Shown piece after piece: positions 19,012-26,480 of a stretch of DNA of 64,000 nt. Position numbers and translations under genes: made by a program. The DNA is from CAVVDT01 sp963747005 (lineage in GTDB: Bacteria; Pseudomonadota; Alphaproteobacteria; Rhizobiales; Aestuariivirgaceae). The notes below the pieces were generated by a model. That model was not told where the DNA came from, ran no database searches, and worked only from the letters and a program-made list of their open reading frames with translations. How positions within the stretch are numbered: the stretch's first letter is position 1; the number at the start of each line of letters is the position of its first letter. Where the stretch lies: the NCBI GenBank assembly GCA_963747005.1, contig CAVVDT010000003.1:62001-126000 (forward strand), written 5' to 3'.

Positions 19012-20043
19012 ATGAACACCATCGAAAGAGCCCTCGGTATCGTGCTCGCCCTGTCGGGGACGAAGGTGATGCCGGCCAGTGCCCTGGCGCGCCGCTTCGA
19101 GGTGTCGCTACGCACCATCTACCGCGACGTCGACCGGCTTCTGGGGCTTGGTGTACCGGTGGAAGGCACGCGCGGCGCCGAGGGTGGCTATCGTCTGGCG
19201 GAAGGCTACCTGCAACCGCCGGTGGGGCTGACGCGGGCCGAAACCGCCGCCTTGCTGGTGGCGCTGGCGCTGGTGCGCGGCCTCAAAGCCACGCCTTATG
19301 CCGCCGATCTTGAGACGGCGGAGAAAAAGCTTCTGGTGTCGCTGCCCTCGGCGGCCCGGGCACTGCTCAAGGACGGGTCCCGCATCGTGGCGGTGGAGGC
19401 GGCGCCGGAGGACATTTTCCATTGGGAACGGCCGGTTTCCGAACCCCTCGACGGCGGGCCGGCGGTCAACGGCTTTCTGACCGGTATTCTCAACAGCCGC
19501 CGGGTTCGCCTTGTCTACGAAAACCCCTACCGCAGCACCGTGCGCGAACACGAGATCGAACCTCAAGGCATTCTCTATGACCGTGACCGCTGGTATCTCA
19601 TCGGGCGCTCGCTCGAACACGGCGACAGCCGCATCTGGCGGGCCGACAAGGTGAGAAAGGTGACGGTCTCGACCATGGCGTTCAGGCCCGACCGCGACTT
19701 CGATATCCAGCGCTATACCGGCCGCGCCTGGCTGGCGGCCGGCTTCGACCGCTGGTTCGAGCAGGACGCCCGCTCGGTGACCCGCATCCGCCTGACCCCG
19801 GAACTGGCGGCGCGCCTGCGCCAGGACTGGTTCTACCGCCATGCCCGTTTCAGCGATGATAAGGACGGCAGCGTCGTCATGGCGGTGCCGGAGATCGATC
19901 CACGCTCCATCCTGCCGCTGGCGCGCTGGCTGGGGACGGAGGCGGAGATCATCTCGCCCGAACCGTTGCGGCGGCAGATGGCCGCCGAGACCCGAAAGCT
20001 CGCCCGCCGCTACCAGGCGAGCACCGGCGCGGCGGCAGAATAG
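19012..20043 (+). CDS. WYL-domain transcriptional regulator (HTH_11 plus WYL)
   Basis: A 343-residue DNA-binding regulator. The N-terminal winged helix contains ALARRFEVSLRTIYRDVDRL (residues 23-42). The central WYL domain retains the defining DRWYLIGRSLE with W-Y-L (near residue 198), and a C-terminal WCX-like extension follows. WYL proteins sense small ligands or nucleic acids. ATG 19012 (MNTIERALGIVL) begins the HTH; the longer frame from 18841 would cross the DUF1127 start. rsmE starts 4 bases after the stop. The target is unknown; DUF1127 is divergent and adjacent. Confidence 0.9.
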   Translation: MNTIERALGIVLALSGTKVMPASALARRFEVSLRTIYRDVDRLLGLGVPVEGTRGAEGGYRLAEGYLQPPVGLTRAETAALLVALALVRGLKATPYAADLETAEKKLLVSLPSAARALLKDGSRIVAVEAAPEDIFHWERPVSEPLDGGPAVNGFLTGILNSRRVRLVYENPYRSTVREHEIEPQGILYDRDRWYLIGRSLEHGDSRIWRADKVRKVTVSTMAFRPDRDFDIQRYTGRAWLAAGFDRWFEQDARSVTRIRLTPELAARLRQDWFYRHARFSDDKDGSVVMAVPEIDPRSILPLARWLGTEAEIISPEPLRRQMAAETRKLARRYQASTGAAAE

Positions 20044-20047
20044 CGCC

Positions 20048-20788
20048 ATGACGCAAAATCTCGCCCGAACGCCTCGCCTGCACGTGGATCAGCCACTGGA
20101 GAGTGACGGTCATGTGACCCTGGGGCGCGATCAGGCGCACTATGTGCAGGCAGTCATGCGTCTGAAGGCAGGCGACGCCTTGCGCCTGTTCAACGGTCGC
20201 GACGGCGAATGGCTGGCAACCATTTCGTCGACGGGAAAACGCAGCGTCGAGGCGGTGTGCGGGGAAAGGCTCGCTGATGCCGTCCCCCCGCCAGACATCG
20301 ACTACCTGTTCGCACCGCTCAAGGCGGCCCGCCTCGATTTCATCGCCCAGAAGGCGACCGAGATGGGCGCCCGGCGCCTCAGGCCGGTGATCACCGCCCG
20401 CACCATCGTCCCGCGCATCAAACCGGAGCGCTTGCGGGCCAACGCCATCGAGGCCGCCGAGCAATGCAATCTCGTCTGGGTGCCCGAGGTGCTGCCCGAG
20501 GAGCCGCTTGAGCGGGTGCTCGATAATTGGGACATAGGCCGCCGCCTCGTCTTCTGCGACGAGGCCGGCGACGGCAAGGCCCCGCTCGATGTGCTGAAGG
20601 CAATGGCACCCGGACCGCTGGCGGTGCTTGTCGGCCCCGAAGGCGGCTTTACGCCCCAGGAGCGAAGCCGGCTCCTTGCCCTGTCGTTCGTCGTGCCGGT
20701 CGGCCTCGGCCCGCGCATCATGCGCGCCGATACCGCCGCGGTGGCCATATTGGCGCTGGTGCAGGCCACACTGGGCGACTGGGGCTGA
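20048..20788 (+). CDS. rsmE: 16S rRNA (uracil-1498-N3)-methyltransferase RsmE
   Basis: A 246-residue SPOUT-class methyltransferase that modifies U1498 of 16S rRNA. An N-terminal PUA-like RNA-binding region (HYVQAVMRLKAGD) is followed by the trefoil-knot motifs VGPEGGFTPQE (near residue 199) and LGPRIMRADTA (near 220), which bind S-adenosylmethionine. ATG 20048 lies 4 bases after the WYL regulator stop; a longer frame from 19841 lies inside that gene. In many alphaproteobacteria rsmE is close to gshA and ubiA, as here. Confidence 0.95.
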   Translation: MTQNLARTPRLHVDQPLESDGHVTLGRDQAHYVQAVMRLKAGDALRLFNGRDGEWLATISSTGKRSVEAVCGERLADAVPPPDIDYLFAPLKAARLDFIAQKATEMGARRLRPVITARTIVPRIKPERLRANAIEAAEQCNLVWVPEVLPEEPLERVLDNWDIGRRLVFCDEAGDGKAPLDVLKAMAPGPLAVLVGPEGGFTPQERSRLLALSFVVPVGLGPRIMRADTAAVAILALVQATLGDWG

Positions 20789-20914
20789 TTTCAAGCCTCA
20801 AAATTCCTTGTCTGAGGGACGGGCGCCAGACGCAACTTGGTCTTGCCACCATCGCTTCCGGCCCTTTAGAGAGGGGTCCGGATCAGGGATACCACCGAAA
20901 GGGAAACCAGGCAG

Positions 20915-22297
20915 TTGAGCGGACCCGCCCCCGAAACCAGCGAATCTCATATTGTCATCGAAAATCGTGATCAGCTCGTTGCCTATCTGGAGGCCGGCTG
21001 CAAGCCGCGCGATGAATGGCGCATTGGCACCGAACACGAGAAATTCGCCTTCCTTACCGACACCCTGGAGCCCGTTCCCTATGACGGCCAGCGCTCCATC
21101 AAGGCGCTGCTGGAGGGCCTGCGCGACCGCTTCGGCTGGACCCCGATCATCGAGAAAGACAACATCATCGGCCTCGTCGAACCAGAGACCGGCGGCTCCA
21201 TCTCGCTGGAGCCCGGCGGCCAGTTCGAGCTTTCCGGCGCCCCGCTGAAGACGGTGTTCGAGACCTGCATGGAAGTCCACGAGCACCTCGCCCAGGTGCG
21301 CGAGGTGGGCGATGCGCTGGGCATCGGCTTTCTGGGTCTCGGCTTTTCGCCCCTGTGGACCCGCGATGAGACGCCGATGATGCCCAAGGGCCGCTACCGC
21401 ATCATGAAGGAGTACATGGGAAGGAAGGGCAACCTCGGCCGCGACATGATGCTGCGCTCGTGTACCGTGCAGGTGAACCTCGACTTTTCCAGCGAGGCCG
21501 ACATGGTGAAGAAAATGCGGGTATCGCTTGCCTTGCAGCCGCTGGCGACCGCGCTGTTCGCCGCCTCGCCCTTCACCGAGGGCAAGCCCAACGGCTATCT
21601 CTCCTTCCGTTCGGAGATCTGGCGCGACACCGATCCCGACCGCACCGGCATGCTGCCCTTTGCCTTCGATCAAGGGTTCGGCTTTGAGGCCTACGTCGAC
21701 TACGCCCTCGATGTGCCGATGTATTTCGTCTACCGCGACGGCACCTACCATGACGTGTCGGGCGAGAGCTTCCGTGACTTTCTCAAGGGCAGGTTGCCGC
21801 AGATTCGCGGTGTCTGTCCGACCTTGCGCGACTGGGGCGATCATCTGACCACCATCTTCCCCGAGGTGCGCCTGAAGCGCTACATGGAGATGCGGGGCGC
21901 CGATTCAGGCCAATGGCGGCGGCTGTGTGCCCTGCCGGCCCTGTGGGTGGGCCTGCTTTACGACGATGCCGCCCTCGATGCCGCCTGGGAACTGGTCAAG
22001 GGCTGGAGTGCCGAAGAGCGCCAGGCGATGCGCGATGCGGTGCCGATCAAGGCGCTCAAGGCGACCATCGCCGGACGCCCGTTGCGCGATGTCGCCCGTG
22101 ACGTGCTGGCCATTGCCCATGACGGGCTGGAGGCCCGCCACCGGCTGGGCGCCCATGACCGCTGCGAAGCCCATTTTCTCGAAGCCCTCGACGAGATCGT
22201 CGCCTCCGGCCACACCAATGCCGAGGATCTGCTGGCGCTCTATCATGGCGACTGGCACGGCGACATCACCCGGGTGTTCCGCGATTTCGCCTTCTAG
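20915..22297 (+). CDS. gshA: Glutamate-cysteine ligase (plant/alphaproteobacterial type)
   Basis: This 460-residue enzyme catalyses the first, rate-limiting step of glutathione synthesis, joining glutamate and cysteine with ATP. Landmarks of this class are WRIGTEHEKFAF (near residue 35), GGSISLEPGGQFELSGAP (near 92-110) and the MLRSCTVQVNLDFSSEADM segment. The start used is TTG 20915, preceded by a GGGAAACC tract; no better ATG is in frame before the conserved region. Normal family length. It follows rsmE by 126 bases and is likely its own or a shared transcript. Confidence 0.94.
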   Translation: MSGPAPETSESHIVIENRDQLVAYLEAGCKPRDEWRIGTEHEKFAFLTDTLEPVPYDGQRSIKALLEGLRDRFGWTPIIEKDNIIGLVEPETGGSISLEPGGQFELSGAPLKTVFETCMEVHEHLAQVREVGDALGIGFLGLGFSPLWTRDETPMMPKGRYRIMKEYMGRKGNLGRDMMLRSCTVQVNLDFSSEADMVKKMRVSLALQPLATALFAASPFTEGKPNGYLSFRSEIWRDTDPDRTGMLPFAFDQGFGFEAYVDYALDVPMYFVYRDGTYHDVSGESFRDFLKGRLPQIRGVCPTLRDWGDHLTTIFPEVRLKRYMEMRGADSGQWRRLCALPALWVGLLYDDAALDAAWELVKGWSAEERQAMRDAVPIKALKATIAGRPLRDVARDVLAIAHDGLEARHRLGAHDRCEAHFLEALDEIVASGHTNAEDLLALYHGDWHGDITRVFRDFAF

Positions 22298-22386
22298 ACG
22301 ATGCCCGGCGACGAGGGTGACACAACAAGAGGCGTCATCCCGACGCAGGTCGGGACCGAGGGGCCAAACGCCACACTCTCAAAACC

Positions 22387-22490
22387 CGTCACCCCGGGGC
22401 TTGACCCCGGGGGTCATTCCGCCAGCCTCGCTACTTCCCGTAACTCCGGCGGAATGGATGGCGGGATCAAGTCCCGCCATGGATGGTGTG
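22387..22490. repeat. Interspersed palindromic repeat, type B copy 1
   Basis: The left arm, GTCACCCCGGGGCTTGACCCCGGGGG, carries a small hairpin. Then comes CATTCCGCC with a matching GGCGGAATGGATG, and a second hairpin GGCGGGATCAAGTCCCGCC. Diverged copies lie at 32821-32916 and 33385-33482. It occupies the gap between gshA and the convergent dehydrogenase, together with partial copies on both sides (about 22330-22370 and 22490-22550). Confidence 0.72.
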
Positions 22491-22554
22491 GGATTTGTGG
22501 TCATTCCTTCAGGTGTCAGGTCACGCCCGACGATGACAATGGGAGAGAGGTTTT

Positions 22555-23526
22555 CTAGACGATGCCCTTCAAGAGATCCGTCCGCCCGGCGGCGAGTCGC
22601 TTGAGATTTTCTTGCAGGATGTCGATGACGTTCTCCTCGTAGGCTTGCGTCTCGCCGGCGGTGTGGGGGGTGAGGATGACATTGTCGAAACGCCACAAGG
22701 GCGAAGCGGCATCGAGCGGTTCGGCTTCGGTCACGTCGATGCCCGCGCCGGCGATGCGGCCCTTGCGCAAGGCTTCGATCAGCGCCGCCTCGTCGACGCA
22801 AGGCCCGCGCGCCACGTTGATCAGCACGGCCGATGGCTTCATGGCGGCGAACTGCGGCGCCCCGATCAGGCCGCGGGTCTCAGGCGTCAGCGGGCAGGTG
22901 AGCACTAAGAAGTCGCTTTGCGGCAACAGCGATAGGAGGTCCCCCGGCCCATGCAGTTCATCGACGGCATCATTGCCTTGCGTGACATTGCGCTTGATGC
23001 CGATGACCCGCACGCCGAAGGCCCGCGCCAGCCTTGCCAGGCGGCTGCCGATGGCACCGAGGCCATAGATCAGCATGGTCTTGCCCGGCAGTTCGTCTTC
23101 GCGTCGGGCGATCTCGGAAATCATGCCGCGCCAGAAGGCTTTTTTCTGGTTGTCGCGGGCCTCGGCCAACTTGCGGGTGAAGGCGAGGACGAGGGCCATG
23201 GCGTGCTCGCTCACCGCATTGACATTGACGCCCGAGGCATTGGCGAGGCGAATGCCGCGCGCCTTGAGGGCATCGAGATCGAAGGCATCATAGCCCGCCG
23301 CGCATACCTGGATGAAGCGCAGCCTCTTGGCGTGATTGAGCAGCGCGTTGTCCCAGAAGCCGGAAATGACCAGTACGTCGGCCTCGCCGATGCGCGCCTT
23401 GAGGGCGGCGCGGTCCCAGGTCTGGAAATGGCCAACGCCGGTATCGCGCGCCGCGAAACGTTCCGCCAGCCGGTAGGCGGGGTGCGCAAAATGGATGGTG
23501 ACGTCCTGCCCGGCGCTGGCGGTCAT
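22555..23526 (-). CDS. NAD-binding D-2-hydroxyacid dehydrogenase family protein
   Basis: A 323-residue dehydrogenase with the D-isomer-specific fold. The Rossmann loop is YGLGAIGSRLARLARAFG (near residue 148). The catalytic Arg lies in LINVARGPCVDE, an acidic residue in DVTEAEPL, and the His in TPHTAGETQAYE. Family members reduce 2-oxo acids or oxidise 2-hydroxy acids, for example glyoxylate/hydroxypyruvate. ATG 23526 overlaps the stop of the upstream tartrate/malate-type dehydrogenase by four bases, so the two act together, probably on 2-hydroxy dicarboxylates and their oxo-acid products. Substrate inferred only from this pairing. Confidence 0.88.
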   Translation of the reverse strand: MTASAGQDVTIHFAHPAYRLAERFAARDTGVGHFQTWDRAALKARIGEADVLVISGFWDNALLNHAKRLRFIQVCAAGYDAFDLDALKARGIRLANASGVNVNAVSEHAMALVLAFTRKLAEARDNQKKAFWRGMISEIARREDELPGKTMLIYGLGAIGSRLARLARAFGVRVIGIKRNVTQGNDAVDELHGPGDLLSLLPQSDFLVLTCPLTPETRGLIGAPQFAAMKPSAVLINVARGPCVDEAALIEALRKGRIAGAGIDVTEAEPLDAASPLWRFDNVILTPHTAGETQAYEENVIDILQENLKRLAAGRTDLLKGIV

Positions 23527-24599
23527 GCGTTGCGCCCCTCGATCAGGCCGATGACGGCATCCCGCACCTCGTCGGTGGTGGCGGTGCCGCCGAGATCGCG
23601 CGGTCGGATCTCGCCCGATGCCGTATAGCGCTCGATGGCGCCCATCAGGCCCGAGGCGGCCTGTGGCTCGCCCAGGTGCTCCAGCATCATCGAGGCCGAC
23701 CACAAGGCGCCCACCGGGTTGGCGATCCCCTTGCCCATGATGTCGAAGGCCGAGCCGTGGATGGGCTCGAACATCGAGGGATAGGCCCGCTCGGGGTTGA
23801 GGTTCGCGGTGGGCGCAATGCCGAGGCTGCCGGTCAGCGCCGCCGCCAGGTCGCTCAGCACATCGGCATGCAGGTTGGTCGCCACCACCACGTCGATCGA
23901 TTGCGGTTTCAGCACCATGCGGGTGGTCATGGCATCGACCAGCATCTTGTCGGTCGCAACATCGGGATAATCGGCCTTCACCGCTTCGAACACATCGTCC
24001 CACATGACCATGCCGTGGCGCTGGGCGTTGGATTTGGTGACGAGGGTGAGGTGCCTGGCCGGCCGCGAGCGGGCGAGCTCGAGGGCAAAGCGTTGGATGC
24101 GCTCCACGCCTGAGCGCGTGAAGACGGCGACATCGAGTCCCACCTCGTGGGCATGACCGCGATGCACCCGGCCGCCGGCGCCTGAATATTCGCCTTCCGT
24201 ATTCTCGCGCACGATCACCCAGTCGAGGTCGCCGGGACCCACATCGCGCAACGGCCCTTGGATGCCCGGCAACAGGCGGGCGGGGCGCACATTGGCGTAC
24301 TGGTCGAAGGGCTGGCAGATGGCGAGCCGCAAGCCCCACAAGGAGATATGGTCGGGCACCCGCGGATCGCCGGCCGAGCCGAAATAGATGGCGTCGAAGC
24401 CCTTCAGCGTGGCGAGCGCGTCTTCCGGCATCATGCGCCCGTGGGCGAGGTAGTAGTCGGTGCCCCACGGAAACGTCTCCACCTTGAGGCGAAAGCCGCC
24501 ATCGCGCGCCGCGACGGCCTGAAGCACCTCGATACCGGCCGTGATCACTTCCGTGCCGATGCCGTCGCCCGGCACCGCCGCAATCGAATGTTCCCGCAT
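23523..24599 (-). CDS. Tartrate / D-malate dehydrogenase-type oxidative decarboxylase
   Basis: A 358-residue member of the isocitrate/isopropylmalate dehydrogenase superfamily. It opens IAAVPGDGIGTEV and contains VIVRENTEGEYSGAGG (near residue 128), a KSNAQRHG segment with the catalytic lysine, and the FEPIHGSAFDIMGKGIANPVG cofactor loop. The ENTEGEYSG signature is typical of tartrate dehydrogenase/D-malate dehydrogenase (TtuC, DmlA) rather than leuB. These enzymes oxidise tartrate or D-malate with NAD and Mn2+. It overlaps the downstream hydroxyacid dehydrogenase start. A type C repeat lies upstream. Confidence 0.9.
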   Translation of the reverse strand: MREHSIAAVPGDGIGTEVITAGIEVLQAVAARDGGFRLKVETFPWGTDYYLAHGRMMPEDALATLKGFDAIYFGSAGDPRVPDHISLWGLRLAICQPFDQYANVRPARLLPGIQGPLRDVGPGDLDWVIVRENTEGEYSGAGGRVHRGHAHEVGLDVAVFTRSGVERIQRFALELARSRPARHLTLVTKSNAQRHGMVMWDDVFEAVKADYPDVATDKMLVDAMTTRMVLKPQSIDVVVATNLHADVLSDLAAALTGSLGIAPTANLNPERAYPSMFEPIHGSAFDIMGKGIANPVGALWSASMMLEHLGEPQAASGLMGAIERYTASGEIRPRDLGGTATTDEVRDAVIGLIEGRNA

Positions 24600-24638
24600 G
24601 CCTTGATTTCCCTCAAATGGCCCGCGCCCTTGTTAGGC

Positions 24639-24760
24639 TAGAGTATGACGCTGGGAAGTGGAACCCATTTTTCGGACAACGTCATGCTCAACTTATTAGA
24701 ATCGATCAGCTTTTATGCAGTTGGGTGGTTCCACCCGCCTGCATGCTGATCTGGGGATCG
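24639..24760. repeat. Interspersed repeat, type C copy 2 (diverged)
   Basis: It has the same organisation as the copy at 18446: GAGTATGACGC, GGAAGTGGAACCCATTTTTCGG, GTCATGCTCAAC, then AGAATCGATCAGC and a GTGGTTCCACCCGCC terminal stem. Confidence 0.65.
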
Positions 24761-24802
24761 GGCTCGATGCAATCCGTTGACAGAAATCGAGGCATGGAGG
24801 GC

Positions 24803-24846
24803 TTGACAGTTATTTTAGTAACAACTAAATTAGCAAAATCTAAAAT
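24803..24846 (+). promoter_or_regulatory. Promoter with overlapping inverted-repeat operator for the ArsR-RND operon
   Basis: TTGACA (24803-24808) and TAAATT (24826-24831) with a 17-base spacer form a good housekeeping promoter in an AT-rich island. It overlaps a perfect 6-4-6 palindrome, TTTAGT-AACA-ACTAAA, and the wider pair ATTTTAG (24812-24818) / CTAAAAT (24840-24846). This is the layout expected for autorepression by the ArsR-family protein whose start is 15 bases downstream. Confidence 0.75.
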
Positions 24847-24860
24847 ACGGATGATCGATC

Positions 24861-25190
24861 ATGCCTTCGCGGGACAGAGAACAGGCCATGGAAGCGCTGG
24901 AAGCCAAGGCGGGCGAGGTTACCCGCATGCTCAAGCTGCTCGCCAATGAAAAGCGCATTCTGGTGCTGTGCCGGCTGGCGGCGGCGGGTGAGATGACGGT
25001 GACGGCGCTGGCGGCGGCCGTGGGCCTCAGCCCGTCGGCCCTGTCGCAACACCTTGCGCGCATGCGCAGCGAGGGCCTGGTGGGCTTCCGGCGGGAAAAC
25101 CAGACGCTTTTCTACTTCATTGCCGATTCCCAGACCAATGAAGTCCTGTTGTCGCTGAAACGTATCTATTGCCCCGACATGGTTCACTGA
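24861..25190 (+). CDS. ArsR/SmtB-family repressor of the BigR/SqrR (persulfide-sensor) type
   Basis: A 109-residue winged-helix repressor with the recognition region LSPSALSQHLARMRSEGLV (near 56-74). It has exactly two cysteines, C37 in LLANEKRILVLCRL and C104 in LKRIYCPDMVH. This matches the paired-cysteine arrangement by which BigR and SqrR sense persulfides through a tetrasulfide bridge; metal-site residues of arsenic or zinc sensors are absent. It heads an operon with a YgaP-like membrane protein and an RND efflux pair. An AT-rich inverted-repeat operator overlaps the promoter. ATG 24861 is used; ATG 24888 is an alternative. Confidence 0.86.
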   Translation: MPSRDREQAMEALEAKAGEVTRMLKLLANEKRILVLCRLAAAGEMTVTALAAAVGLSPSALSQHLARMRSEGLVGFRRENQTLFYFIADSQTNEVLLSLKRIYCPDMVH

Positions 25191-25224
25191 ACCGCGTCGG
25201 ATAACCCGAAAGGAAACTCTCAAG

Positions 25225-25428
25225 ATGACGATCGATCGCGCTGTTATGGCTTTCGCCGGTTTCATGGTGCTGCTGTCGCTGGCGCTGGGCTGGTATGTAT
25301 CGCCTTACTGGTATCTGCTGAACGCCTTTGTCGGCCTCAACCTGATCCAGGCATCCTTCACCCGCTTCTGCCCGGCGGCAATGATCATGAAGGCCCTGGG
25401 CGTGAAGCCCGGCACCGCATTCAACTGA
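25225..25428 (+). CDS. DUF2892 / YgaP-like transmembrane protein
   Basis: 67 residues with two membrane segments (about 9-24 and 28-44) followed by the conserved FTRFCPAAMIMKALG motif with one cysteine. DUF2892 is the membrane module fused to rhodanese in YgaP and often stands alone in persulfide/sulfide-responsive operons controlled by BigR-like repressors. Its stop overlaps a possible ATG of the next gene, so it is cotranscribed with the RND pair. This supports a link of the operon to reactive sulfur species. Confidence 0.86.
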   Translation: MTIDRAVMAFAGFMVLLSLALGWYVSPYWYLLNAFVGLNLIQASFTRFCPAAMIMKALGVKPGTAFN

Positions 25429-25478
25429 TGCGAAGCGGCCTGTGGGCCGCATCCATCCGAACCGGAGGGGAAGCACCC

Positions 25479-26480
25479 GTGCGCAAGGCATTAGCGCTGT
25501 TCGTGTCGCTGCATGTCGCAGCGGCGTTCGCCGTTGGCGCCGCGGCTGCGACCGACTACAAGGTCGCGCCCGTCACCGTGACGGTGATGAAGTCGGTCTA
25601 TGGCGAGGTGCAGACCCGCGACACCCTCGCCGCGCGCGCCCGCATCGGCGGCACGGTCGAGTCCATCTCGGTGAAGGTTGGCGATGAGGTGAAGGAAGGC
25701 GATGTCATCGCCAATGTCGTCGATCCCAAGCTCGCCCTGAAGCTTGAGGCGCTGGATGCCCAGATCAGGTCGGCAGCCGCCCAGCTCGCCAATGCCCGCA
25801 CCACCCTCGAGCGCACCCAGAAGCTCTACCAGCAGGGCGCTGCCACCAAGAGCAGCCTCGACCAGGTGCAAACCAATGTCGATGTCCTCGACAGCCAGTT
25901 GAAGGCGGTCCAGGCCGACCGCACCGTGGTCGTGCAGCAGACAAAGGAAGGCGCCGTCCTTGCTCCCGGCACCGGGCGCGTGCTCACCGTGCCGCTCGCC
26001 GACGGCTCGGTCATCATGCCCGGCGAGACCGTGGCGACCATGGCGACCGGCGGCTATTTCCTGCGCCTTGCGCTGCCAGAACGCTTCGCCGGCGGCATCG
26101 AGAAGGGCGGCGAGGTCACGGTGGCCGAGCGTGGCGTGGTGCCCGGCCAGTCGACCGCCACCCACAAGGGCACCATCGTCACGGTCTATCCCGAGATCGA
26201 GAACGGCCGCGTCATGGCCGATGTGGAGGTACCCGGGCTCGGCGGCTTCTTCGTTGGCGAGCGCACCCTGGTCACGCTGCCCATCGCTACCCGCCAGGCC
26301 ATTGCCGTGCCGCCCGCCGCCGTCGTCACCCGGCATGGGCTGGATTTCGTCACGGTGGTCGAGGGGACGGAGAAGATTCTGGTGAGCGTCATTCCCGGTG
26401 AAGCCCTCGATACGCCTCAGGGGCCCATGACCGAAATTCTCACCGGCTTGAGGGTGGGCGACAAGGTCGTCGTGCCATGA
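25479..26480 (+). CDS. RND efflux periplasmic adaptor subunit (HlyD/membrane fusion type)
   Basis: A 333-residue periplasmic adaptor. A signal peptide (MRKALALFVSLHVAAAFAVGAAAA) leads into a biotinyl-lipoyl segment (ARIGGTVESISVKVGDEVKEGD, about residues 47-70), a helical hairpin (about 85-150) and a beta-barrel. Adaptors bridge the inner-membrane RND pump and an outer-membrane channel. I chose GTG 25479 because GGAGGGG precedes it at ideal spacing and the signal peptide begins there; ATG 25428 would add a poor N-terminus. The stop overlaps the pump start by four bases. No outer-membrane component is encoded nearby. Confidence 0.9.
   Translation: MRKALALFVSLHVAAAFAVGAAAATDYKVAPVTVTVMKSVYGEVQTRDTLAARARIGGTVESISVKVGDEVKEGDVIANVVDPKLALKLEALDAQIRSAAAQLANARTTLERTQKLYQQGAATKSSLDQVQTNVDVLDSQLKAVQADRTVVVQQTKEGAVLAPGTGRVLTVPLADGSVIMPGETVATMATGGYFLRLALPERFAGGIEKGGEVTVAERGVVPGQSTATHKGTIVTVYPEIENGRVMADVEVPGLGGFFVGERTLVTLPIATRQAIAVPPAAVVTRHGLDFVTVVEGTEKILVSVIPGEALDTPQGPMTEILTGLRVGDKVVVP

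Noticed and set aside
25428..25478. ATG 25428 as start of the RND adaptor
   Set aside because: GTG 25479 has a far better ribosome site and begins the signal peptide directly.
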